Of a stretch of DNA of 42,010 nucleotides, positions 16,837-23,926 are shown in pieces. A model generated the notes under the pieces. That model saw only the letters and a list, made by a program, of their open reading frames with translations. It had not been told where the DNA came from and made no database searches. Both the position numbers and the translations under genes were made by a program. The first letter of the stretch is position 1. The number at the start of each line of letters is the position of its first letter. The DNA is from Candidatus Palauibacter australiensis (GTDB taxonomy: Bacteria > Gemmatimonadota > Gemmatimonadetes > Palauibacterales > Palauibacteraceae). The stretch lies in the NCBI GenBank assembly GCA_026705295.1, contig JAPPBA010000023.1:1-42010 (forward strand). Reading direction: 5' to 3'.

Positions 16837-18059
16837 CGGCCCTCCTCGCTGTGGCCACCGTGCTGCATGCCGGGCATGCTCCCGCCCGTCGCACCGAGGC
16901 GGGATTCGGCGTCGATGAGGAAGTTCGCGGAGGCGACGATCGTCTCCCCTTCCGCGAGGCCGCTCAGGATCTGCACCCGGTCTCCGGCCCGTGCTCCCAG
17001 CACGACCTCGTGCGGCATCAGCACCCCCGCCTCATCGCGCACGAAGACGAGGTTGCGCTCCCCCGTGACGACGACGGCCTCCAGCGGCACCGCGATGTCG
17101 TCCCGGATCGCGGCGACCTCGAAGAAGACGGTGGCGAACATCCCGGGCTTGAAGCGAAGGCCGGGGTTCGGGACCGAGACCCGGACGCGGTTCGTGCGGC
17201 TTGCGATCTCGATGGTGGGATAGACGAAGCTCACCGCCCCCATCATGTGTTCGCCCGGATAGGCGGTAACCTCGATATGGGCCTGCGAGCCCACCTCGAC
17301 GAACTGCAGGTCCCGCTCGAACACCTCCCCCTCCACCCACACGGTCGAGAGGTCGGCGATCCGGTACAGCCGCGTGCCGGACGTGACCCGTTGTCCCTCG
17401 ACGACATCCTTCTCGAGCACGATCCCGCTCACCGGAGCGACGAGGCGCAGCGTCTTCGTCACTTCCCCGGTCCGCTCGAGCCGCTCGATCTGCTCGTCGG
17501 TGATATCCCACCAGGCGAGGCGGCGGCGACTCGCCTCGAGCATGGACTGCGCGCTCGACCACGCCTCGGTGGCGGCCGGGTCGACCTGTGCGGCGAGCCG
17601 GCGAGCCGTCAACAGTTCTTCCTGGGCCGCGACGAGCGCGGGGCTGTAGATCGTGAGCAGCGGCTGGCCGCGGCGAACGGCTTCTCCCGTGGTCGCGACC
17701 AGGAGTTCCTCGACGAAGCCGTCGGTCTTTGGCGTAATCTCGGCGATGTTGCCCTCGGGGGCATCGATGCGGCCCACGGTTCGGATCTCGCGTACCGCGG
17801 AGATCCTCTCCACGGTGGCATAGGTGACGCCGAGCGCCTGCTCCTGTTCCGACGTGAGCTGCACGAGACCGCGCCCGAGCGCTGGCGCCGTGTCGGTTTC
17901 CGCGGGCGCGACCATGGCGGGCATGTGCGCCGCGTGATCGCCTTCCATGCCGGGCATCTCCGCCATCTCGGAGCCGCCGCCGCAGGCCCAGAGCGCGGCC
18001 GCGACCGGAACGAGTCGGAGCCGGGCGCGCGCGAACGGGAAGAGGTTGCATCGTCTCAT
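16833..18059 (-). CDS. cusB: CusB-type periplasmic adaptor (membrane fusion protein)
   Basis: A 408-residue adaptor linking the pump to the outer-membrane channel. After a signal sequence ending near WACGGG (possible lipobox) it has a Met/His-rich stretch (MAEMPGMEGDHAAHMPAM), like the Cu(I)-passing N-terminus of CusB. The barrel-sandwich segments are GFVEELLVATTGEAVRRGQP and LRLVAPVSGIVLEKDV around a helical hairpin, and the beta-barrel includes GLRFKPGMFATV. The C-terminus is also metal-rich (MPGMQHGGH). The start at 18059 overlaps the upstream stop as ATGA. An open frame continues further upstream but only antisense-reads the channel gene. Confidence 0.93.
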   Translation of the reverse strand: MRRCNLFPFARARLRLVPVAAALWACGGGSEMAEMPGMEGDHAAHMPAMVAPAETDTAPALGRGLVQLTSEQEQALGVTYATVERISAVREIRTVGRIDAPEGNIAEITPKTDGFVEELLVATTGEAVRRGQPLLTIYSPALVAAQEELLTARRLAAQVDPAATEAWSSAQSMLEASRRRLAWWDITDEQIERLERTGEVTKTLRLVAPVSGIVLEKDVVEGQRVTSGTRLYRIADLSTVWVEGEVFERDLQFVEVGSQAHIEVTAYPGEHMMGAVSFVYPTIEIASRTNRVRVSVPNPGLRFKPGMFATVFFEVAAIRDDIAVPLEAVVVTGERNLVFVRDEAGVLMPHEVVLGARAGDRVQILSGLAEGETIVASANFLIDAESRLGATGGSMPGMQHGGHSEEGR

Positions 18060-19366
18060 CGGATTACCTCCGTTTCGCCCCCCAGCAGGGCTTCGATCTC
18101 CGCGACGGCCGTGTGATACGCGGCGGTGAGCCGCACGCGTTCGATCTCGTAGCGGTTCACCGTGAGCTCGCTCTGCACGAGCGTCATGAAGTCCACCTGC
18201 CCGACGCGGTAGGCGGAGAGGGACGATTCCACCGCGGCGCGCGCCTGCGGGAGGATCGACGTGGCATAGAGGTCGTGGAGCCGCAGGGCGCGGTCGGACT
18301 CGGCCCGCGCCTCCGCGATCCGGGCGTAGGTCTCGTTCAGGAGTTCGAGTTCGGCGGCCTCCTCGGCGGCCTGCCGGGCGAACGCTTCGTCGCGCATGGC
18401 GAACTGGCGGGAACCCGCCCACAACGGGATGCTGACGCCCACGCTGAAGCTCAGCATGTCCGCGAACCGCGGCCGGTGCGCGTAATCCGCCCCTAACCAC
18501 AGGTCCGGGTAGAGGGCGCGGCGGGCACCCTCGTAGGCCGACTCCGCCGCCCGGATCCGCTCGCGGGCGGCGCGCAGCGCGGGTCTTCTCTCGGCAGCCA
18601 GCGCCATGAGGTTCGCCACGCCGGGAAGGGGCTCGCCGGCGCCGGGCAGTTCGAGCGCCCCCACGTTTCGTTCGGGCCCGCGCCCCAGGAGCGCATTCAG
18701 CCGGGCCGCCATGGCGAGCCTGGTCTGTTCCGCCGCCGCGATGTCTTCGGTCATCGTGGCGACGGCCACCTGCGCCTGCAGGACGTCGTTCTGAAGGCCC
18801 GTCCCCACCGCGTAGAGTGTGTTGGAGACATCGAGGAACTCGCGCAGGAGGTCGCGCGTGTCGCGCATGATGTCCAGTGCCCGGTCCTCGAAGGCGAGTT
18901 CGAAGTACACCCCCTTCACGCGCCGGACCAGCGCGGCCTCCGCATCGAGGACCGCCAGTTCCTCGGCGCCCGCGAGGTGTGCCGCGCGCGCCTCCGCGAA
19001 TCCGAGCTTCCCCGGCCAGGGCAGCGTCTGCTGCAACTGGAGCGTGTTCATCGTCATTCGCTCGCCGGCTCCGAACCCGTCGAGGGGACGGTTTCCGAGG
19101 CGAAACGAGACGACGGGGTCCGGCGGCGCGCCCATCTGCGGCACGCGGGCCCGGGCGGCGTCGGCCCGCAGGCGGGCGACCCGCAGCATCGGGTTGGCGC
19201 CGCGCGCGACGGCGACCGCATCGGACAGGTGGAGCGTATCGCGCTCCTGAGCCCGCGACGGGGACGCCATGGCCCCCCCGACCGCCACGACCCACGCGAA
19301 ACACCGGATGCCCCGTCGGATCCCGCCCTTCAAGCGGGACCTGCGGACACGGGTTACGGCTGGCAT
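18056..19366 (-). CDS. TolC/CusC-type outer membrane efflux protein
   Basis: A 436-residue outer-membrane channel component. It has a signal peptide ending near SRAQ and then the duplicated helical/beta architecture of the outer-membrane efflux family: DAVAVARGANPMLRVARLRA, the MNTLQLQQTLPWPGKL segment and a second-half YRVGQVDFMTLVQSELT. It is the channel for CusA/CusB, to which it is coupled by a 4-base overlap. The stretch MGAPPDPVVSFRLG is frequent in heavy-metal-efflux channels. The upstream gap of 87 bp to the small His-rich gene has no obvious feature. Confidence 0.9.
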   Translation of the reverse strand: MPAVTRVRRSRLKGGIRRGIRCFAWVVAVGGAMASPSRAQERDTLHLSDAVAVARGANPMLRVARLRADAARARVPQMGAPPDPVVSFRLGNRPLDGFGAGERMTMNTLQLQQTLPWPGKLGFAEARAAHLAGAEELAVLDAEAALVRRVKGVYFELAFEDRALDIMRDTRDLLREFLDVSNTLYAVGTGLQNDVLQAQVAVATMTEDIAAAEQTRLAMAARLNALLGRGPERNVGALELPGAGEPLPGVANLMALAAERRPALRAARERIRAAESAYEGARRALYPDLWLGADYAHRPRFADMLSFSVGVSIPLWAGSRQFAMRDEAFARQAAEEAAELELLNETYARIAEARAESDRALRLHDLYATSILPQARAAVESSLSAYRVGQVDFMTLVQSELTVNRYEIERVRLTAAYHTAVAEIEALLGGETEVIR

Positions 19367-19453
19367 TGGATGCCCCTCATCTGAACGGTAACAACTCGCC
19401 CGCGGACCGCCGTCGTCGAACGGAGACCGGGGCGCTCGTGTGGGTGAGTCCGT

Positions 19454-19783
19454 TCAGACGGTCTTGGGCGGAGGCGTGTCGGGAGAGGCTCTGGACCGCA
19501 GTTGGCATGCGGCGCCGGAGAGCGCGGCGTCCGAGTCGTGTGCGAAGGAGCGGAAGCCGGCCGTGCTCATCGGTAGCGAGGCGTGCAGCAAGACGGCGCA
19601 ACCCATCAGCGAGTGACAGTCCGTTCCCGCGTCCGGGCCCTCCGCCGGAGGCTCGACGAGAGTCGGCAACCCCTCCATCGCGTGGTGCTCCCCGTGCTCG
19701 TGCGACCCCGCCTCGCACAGCGGGGCGCGCGCGTACGGAAGCACGAGCGTGGCAAGAAGCAGGGGAACGGTGAGCCGGTGCAT
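19454..19783 (-). CDS. Small exported His/Met-rich protein ahead of the cus genes
   Basis: A 109-residue protein not recognised by family. It has a signal peptide (MHRLTVPLLLATLVLPYARA) followed by a compact metal-binding-looking stretch CEAGSHEHGEHHAMEG, and further Cys residues (DCHSLMGCAVLL and AACQL). A His-, Met- and Cys-rich exported protein at the head of a Cu efflux operon suggests a periplasmic copper scavenger or carrier, in the manner of CusF, though it shows no CusF fold motif. The translation start has no strong ribosome site. A perfect palindrome lies 41 bp upstream. Confidence 0.65.
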   Translation of the reverse strand: MHRLTVPLLLATLVLPYARAPLCEAGSHEHGEHHAMEGLPTLVEPPAEGPDAGTDCHSLMGCAVLLHASLPMSTAGFRSFAHDSDAALSGAACQLRSRASPDTPPPKTV

Positions 19784-19824
19784 GCTGCCAGTTTAGGCGG
19801 CCTCGTGCGCCGTGTCGATGCGGC

Positions 19825-19848
19825 GAGACGTTCCCGCGGGAACGTCTC
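19825..19848. promoter_or_regulatory. 24-bp perfect palindrome upstream of the cus operon
   Basis: The half-site GAGACGTTCCCG is followed directly by its exact reverse complement. The palindrome lies 41 bp upstream of the start of the small His/Met-rich gene and just overlaps the DoxX stop codon. Its 20-bp core recurs at 36900-36919. Position and symmetry suggest an operator for a dimeric regulator of copper export. No -35/-10 pair could be assigned with confidence. Confidence 0.6.
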
Positions 19849-20278
19849 AGTCGATGACCACCTCCACGTCGTTCTCGAAGAGGCTCTTGAGCGTCGCGAT
19901 CCCCGATCCGGCCAGCACGAGGGTCAGCAAGGCGGCGATCAGGAGCAGGTTGAACTCATAGCCGCCCTGGCCCGGACCGACGACGTAGAAGCCGTTGGCC
20001 AGGTGCACGAGGAAGATCCCCGTCAGCATGTGCGCGGCGAGCAGCAGGGCGAATGGGGTCACGAACAGGCCGGCGATCAGGCTTGCGCCGCCAAGGGTCT
20101 CGGCGAGCGCGATCCCCCACGCCGCGATCCCGGAGAGCGGGATGCCGAGCGACGCGAGGAAGGCCGCGGTACCCTCGATGCCTCCGGCCAGCTTGGGACC
20201 GCCGTGCATAACGAAGATCAGTCCGATCACCACGCGGAGGATGGCCAGACCGAGGCCGGGGTTTCTTCCGCCGAGCAT
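19847..20278 (-). CDS. DoxX family membrane protein
   Basis: A 143-residue four-helix inner-membrane protein of the DoxX family. It starts with LAILRVVIGLIFVMHGGPKL, the family's first helix, continues through an LGIPLSGIAAWGIALAETLG segment and ends after LVLAGSG. Some DoxX proteins are linked to thiosulfate oxidation or to redox and oxidative-stress complexes, but most have no assigned role. The ATG at 20278 was chosen because AAAGGAGG sits just ahead of it. An in-frame GTG at 20305 would lack that. It follows the ZIP transporter by 51 bp on the same strand. Confidence 0.87.
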   Translation of the reverse strand: MLGGRNPGLGLAILRVVIGLIFVMHGGPKLAGGIEGTAAFLASLGIPLSGIAAWGIALAETLGGASLIAGLFVTPFALLLAAHMLTGIFLVHLANGFYVVGPGQGGYEFNLLLIAALLTLVLAGSGIATLKSLFENDVEVVID

Positions 20279-20329
20279 CGTGCCTCCTTTCGTGTGACAC
20301 CACACCGGCTTACGCCGCCAGACCAGCAG

Positions 20330-21556
20330 CTACGCGGTCACCATGAGTGCGGTGCCGTACATGACCAGCAGGCCGAGGAGGAGGCCCGTGGCGTTGAGCG
20401 GGGTGAACAGGCCCTGCGGCCAGCTCTTCCGGATCAGCCGGGTGACTTCGACGATGACCTGCAGGATGGCTCCGGCGCCGAGGGCGAGGAAGAACGTCGC
20501 CAGCGTCGGGGAATAGGAGAATCCGCCCGCCCACGCTCCCAGGACGGTCGGGAGTCCGGCAATTCCGCCCATGAACGCGAAGTGCCGCAGCGCGGGCCGC
20601 CGATCCGCAACGGGCGCGACGATCGCCAGCCCCTCCGTCGTGTTGTGGAGCGCGAAGCCGATGACGAGGAAGCTCCCGAGCGCGATCTCGCCCAGGGAGA
20701 AGGCCGCCCCGATCGCGAGCCCCTCGCCGAGGTTGTGCAGCCCGATGCTGATGGCGATCAGGTACGCCACCGTGAGCCCGGGACTCGCCCCGCCGTCCCC
20801 CGAGCCCGCGGAGCCTCCGGCTTTCCGGCCGCGTCCGAGATTACCGAGGGCCCTGAGGCCGACGATGGCGCCGATCACGCCGACGGCGATGAGCCCGGCG
20901 GCCTGGAACCCCTCCGGCACGAGCGCCGACGCCTCGAGCGTGTCCTCGAACGCATCGACGACGAGGAAGGCCAGCAGGCCCACCGTGAGGCTGAGGTAGA
21001 AGTGGATCCACTTGCGGTCGATCCGGCGCAGGAAGGGATACCACAGCAGGCCCACGAGGACGGGGATCACGCCCGCGTAGAGGCCGAGGAGGCCGAAGGT
21101 CGTCAGGTAAAGGGCGTTGGGGCGCGGCGAGAGCGTCGCCACCGCGACCTCGCGGTCGAAGGTGAGCCCGGTGGAAGTCACCAGCCGGATGACGTGGAGT
21201 TCTCCCTCGACCCAGGGATAGTCCAGTTCGAGCGTGGCCCGGGCGAGACGCGGCAAGGTCGGATCGCCATCGATCTCGAACTGCCAGTAGGCGTCGTCGA
21301 CGATTACCTGCGCGATGGTGGCCGCCTCGGGACCGCCGTTCACCACATGCACGCGCATGACGCCGTTCTCCGGGAAGCTCACACGCTCGATCGTGAGGTC
21401 CTCCACGGGCGGGAACGCGTCCCGGAAGGGGGCGGTGGGGTCGGCGCCGAAGAAGAACGCGATGAGCCCCGCCAGGAGCGCGAGCGGGAATAGACCCAGC
21501 ACCCAGCGCGACGGGCCGCTCCGGCGCGGCGCGGCGTCGGGCCGCTCGTCAGACAT
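20330..21556 (-). CDS. ZIP-family metal transporter with N-terminal extracytoplasmic domain
   Basis: A 408-residue protein whose last ~250 residues are a ZIP transporter. The paired metal-site helices carry SIGLHNLGEGLAIGA and GFALHNTTEGLAIVA, matching the HNxxEG signatures that bind divalent metals. The N-terminal ~140 residues differ from ordinary ZIP proteins: one membrane anchor (WVLGLFPLALLAGLIAFFFG) and then a ~100-residue beta-rich domain (for example MRVHVVNGGPEAATIAQVI) predicted outside the membrane. The start overlaps the multicopper oxidase stop by 8 bp, so the two are made together. Direction of transport and metal (Zn, Fe or Mn) are not visible. Confidence 0.86.
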   Translation of the reverse strand: MSDERPDAAPRRSGPSRWVLGLFPLALLAGLIAFFFGADPTAPFRDAFPPVEDLTIERVSFPENGVMRVHVVNGGPEAATIAQVIVDDAYWQFEIDGDPTLPRLARATLELDYPWVEGELHVIRLVTSTGLTFDREVAVATLSPRPNALYLTTFGLLGLYAGVIPVLVGLLWYPFLRRIDRKWIHFYLSLTVGLLAFLVVDAFEDTLEASALVPEGFQAAGLIAVGVIGAIVGLRALGNLGRGRKAGGSAGSGDGGASPGLTVAYLIAISIGLHNLGEGLAIGAAFSLGEIALGSFLVIGFALHNTTEGLAIVAPVADRRPALRHFAFMGGIAGLPTVLGAWAGGFSYSPTLATFFLALGAGAILQVIVEVTRLIRKSWPQGLFTPLNATGLLLGLLVMYGTALMVTA

Positions 21557-22655
21557 CGCGGGGCGCGGGGCCCACGGGCACGCCCTCGCCGGTGGCGAGC
21601 CGCTCGACCGCCTCGAAGAAGCCCATCCACCCCAGTTCGGCGAACTCGCTCTGGTGCGCGTGGAACATGTGCATGCCGGGGTGCTCGAGCCGGAACTCGA
21701 GGACGTGCCGCTCGCCCTGGCACATCATGATCGTGTCCGTGAGTTCGTACTGGTCCGGCCGGGTACCGGTCCGGAACACCTTGAACATGCCCGCGTGCAG
21801 GTGGAACGAGTTGATGAGGTCGAACTCGGTCGTGTTCACGAGATAGATGCGGCACAGGTCGTTCACGCCCACGCGCACGGGATGGTGGTGGTAGTAGAAC
21901 GCCGACGTGTTGACCGCGTACACCTCGTTGTCGCCGTCCAGGTTGCTGTCGAACGCGTTCATCACCATCACCATCTCCCGCGCCGGTTCCCGGCCCTCGG
22001 GCGGATCGACGATGAACGTCCCGTACAACCCCTTATGGATGTGCCGCTTTAGCGGCATCGTGTGGCAGTGGTACAGGTGGAGCCCGAACGGCTTCGCCTC
22101 GAACTCGTAGGTGAAACGCTGCCCCGGCGCCACGATGGGCTCGAAGCCGTCCATCTCCGGCGGGTGCGTGCCGTGGAAGTGGATGGTGTGGGGGTGCGAG
22201 CCCGCGTTCGTGAACTCGACCTGGAGGATGTCCCCCTGGGTGCAGCGCAGGGTCGGGCCCGGCACCTGCCCGTTGTAGGTCCACGCCGGGAAGAAGACGC
22301 CGGGCGCGATCTCGATCTCCCGGTCGAGCGCCACGACCTGCCAGCGGCGCACGATGCGCCCGTCGGCCCGGGTCGTGACCTCTCCGTAGTCGAAATCGGT
22401 GAGGAAGGCCCCCGGATCGAACGCTCCGTCGGGCCCCGGCATGCCGACGATCCCCATCGCCTCCTGGTGCGCCGCGTGCGAGCCCGCGGCGGCGCCGGCA
22501 ACTCCCGGCTCGCGCGGCATGGCGCCGCTGGCCGCCAAGGCATCGCGCGCGCCGCCCCGCGAGGCCAGGTCCACCACCGTCGCGCCCGATACGCCCGCAA
22601 CCCCCGCGGCACCCAGCTTCAGCCAGTCGCGCCGACTCAACGTCTCCGGCCTCAC
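21549..22655 (-). CDS. Tat-exported multicopper oxidase, nitrite-reductase/two-domain-laccase type
   Basis: A 368-residue multicopper oxidase. GTG at 22655 is taken as the start because GGAGG lies 4 nt before it and it puts the twin-arginine motif (LSRRDWLKLGAAG) at residues 6-18. An ATG at 22709 would start inside a palindrome. Copper ligand blocks are HFHGTHPP, LYHCHTMPLKRHIHKG, HLHAGMFKV and HMFHAHQSEFAELGWMG, arranged as two cupredoxin domains. It is coupled to a ZIP transporter, so it may oxidise the metal (Fe or Mn) handled by it or protect against copper. Nitrite reduction is possible but less likely from this context. Confidence 0.85.
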   Translation of the reverse strand: MRPETLSRRDWLKLGAAGVAGVSGATVVDLASRGGARDALAASGAMPREPGVAGAAAGSHAAHQEAMGIVGMPGPDGAFDPGAFLTDFDYGEVTTRADGRIVRRWQVVALDREIEIAPGVFFPAWTYNGQVPGPTLRCTQGDILQVEFTNAGSHPHTIHFHGTHPPEMDGFEPIVAPGQRFTYEFEAKPFGLHLYHCHTMPLKRHIHKGLYGTFIVDPPEGREPAREMVMVMNAFDSNLDGDNEVYAVNTSAFYYHHHPVRVGVNDLCRIYLVNTTEFDLINSFHLHAGMFKVFRTGTRPDQYELTDTIMMCQGERHVLEFRLEHPGMHMFHAHQSEFAELGWMGFFEAVERLATGEGVPVGPAPRDV

Positions 22656-22707
22656 ACGTCCTCCGAATTTCCCGCGAACACCCGTCCGGACCGCGGCCCG
22701 GGGCCAC

Positions 22708-22729
22708 ATTTTTAGCCTAGGCTAAAAAT
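22708..22729. promoter_or_regulatory. 22-bp perfect AT-flanked palindrome upstream of the MCO-ZIP operon
   Basis: The half-site ATTTTTAGCCT is followed by its exact reverse complement, 53 bp upstream of the multicopper oxidase GTG. Its A/T-rich arms stand out in ~70% GC DNA. TTTAGCC/GGCTAAA symmetry resembles, but does not equal, DtxR/MntR-family metal-repressor boxes. The 173-bp gap that holds it has no other visible feature. Confidence 0.65.
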
Positions 22730-22828
22730 CATTTGTCGGAAGATGCACGGATTCCCGGGCAGCGTCAACAAGCGTCCGGTCAGTCCGCGGTGGACGGCGT
22801 CAATCCGTGGCGGGCCGGCTTTCGCGGG

Positions 22829-23881
22829 TCAGGCTTCCGCGGCGCGGAGGATGCGGGTGCGGGCGGCCTCCCGAGCCCGGTCGAGTTCGGCGCCGGCCTC
22901 CGCCTTCGCCCGGGCGACGCGCGCGAACTTGCCGGTTCGGACCCGGGCCAGCCGGGCCCGGGCTCTGGCGGCGGCGCGGTCGAGACGCTTGAGGGACTGC
23001 TCCTCGCGGGCGCGTTCGATGCGAAGGAGACCAGCCTCGCGGGTCCGCTGGATGCGTGAGAGCGCCCGGTCGAGGCGCCGGTTCATACTGTCCGCGGAAT
23101 CGCGGTAGAACTTCGCCGCGAACTCGCGCGGGGTCGCCGTGCGCGCGTAGAGCACGTTGGCGAGTCGCAGGACGCTCAGGATCCGGATGTAGAACCAGCC
23201 GATGTCGAACTCCCACCAGTGCGCCTTGAACTTGGCCGAGCGCGGATCCGCGTGGTGGTTGTTGTGGAGTTCCTCGCCGAGAATCCAGATCCCCCAGGGA
23301 TAGAGATTACGGCTGTCGTCGCGGGTGCCGAAGGTCCGGTAGCCAAGCGCGTGTCCGAGGCCGTTGATGATGTTCCCCGTGAGCGGCATCCAGAACACCA
23401 TGCACGTCCAGACGATGAGCCCGGGGATGATCCCGAACAGGTACAGATTGAGGACGAGCATGATTCTGAGCCCCAGGCCACGGCGCGTCGTGTAGACGTT
23501 GCGTTCGACCCAGTCGTCCGGCGTCCCCTTCCCGTATTTCTCGAGCAGCGTCTCGTCCTTCGCGGCCTTCCGATAGAAGAAGAGCCCGCCGAAGGCGATG
23601 TTCGCGAGACCCTCGAGGGTGGGCGAATGAGGGTCGCCCTCGCGGTCCGCGTAGGCGTGGTGCTTCCGGTGGATCGCGACCCACTCCTTCGTCACGATCC
23701 CGGTCGTGAGCCAGCACCAGAAACGCATGGCGTGCTCGACGACGGGATGGAACACGACGCCCCCGTGCGTCGCCGAGCGATGCAGATAAAGGGTGTTGAC
23801 CATGTTCGTGAGGTGCCCGGCGACAAGGATCCACACGAGGGCAATCCACCAGGGTTCTCCCAGGACCGCATAACCTGGCAT
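22829..23881 (-). CDS. Membrane fatty-acid (acyl-CoA) desaturase with Arg-rich tail
   Basis: A 350-residue di-iron membrane desaturase that adds a double bond to acyl chains. The three histidine boxes are all intact: HRSATH (34-39), HRKHH (71-75) and HNNHH (206-210). The membrane segments lie between them as in delta-9 desaturases. Residues ~262-350 form a highly charged, Arg/Ala-rich helical tail (SRIQRTREAG, RARARLARVR) with no hydrophobic segment. It looks like a coiled coil and is not a standard part of the core. The gene is last in the minus-strand run, 45 bp after queG. Confidence 0.92.
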   Translation of the reverse strand: MPGYAVLGEPWWIALVWILVAGHLTNMVNTLYLHRSATHGGVVFHPVVEHAMRFWCWLTTGIVTKEWVAIHRKHHAYADREGDPHSPTLEGLANIAFGGLFFYRKAAKDETLLEKYGKGTPDDWVERNVYTTRRGLGLRIMLVLNLYLFGIIPGLIVWTCMVFWMPLTGNIINGLGHALGYRTFGTRDDSRNLYPWGIWILGEELHNNHHADPRSAKFKAHWWEFDIGWFYIRILSVLRLANVLYARTATPREFAAKFYRDSADSMNRRLDRALSRIQRTREAGLLRIERAREEQSLKRLDRAAARARARLARVRTGKFARVARAKAEAGAELDRAREAARTRILRAAEA

Positions 23882-23926
23882 GCGTTTTTCTCCTCGCTTC
23901 TCTGCGTTTGGTTGCGACGGTCCAAC

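Noticed and set aside
14326-17223. Long plus-strand open frame (about 965 codons)
   Set aside because: It is antisense to cusA and cusB, and the composition is Arg/His/Asp-rich with no recognisable fold.
18060-19304. N-terminal extension making CusB an 820-residue fusion
   Set aside because: The extension reads the TolC-type channel gene in a wrong frame, while the start at 18059 overlaps the channel stop by ATGA and begins a proper signal sequence.
22656-22709. ATG at 22709 as the start of the second multicopper oxidase
   Set aside because: It would start inside the 22-bp palindrome and has no ribosome site, whereas GTG at 22655 has GGAGG and places the Tat motif correctly.
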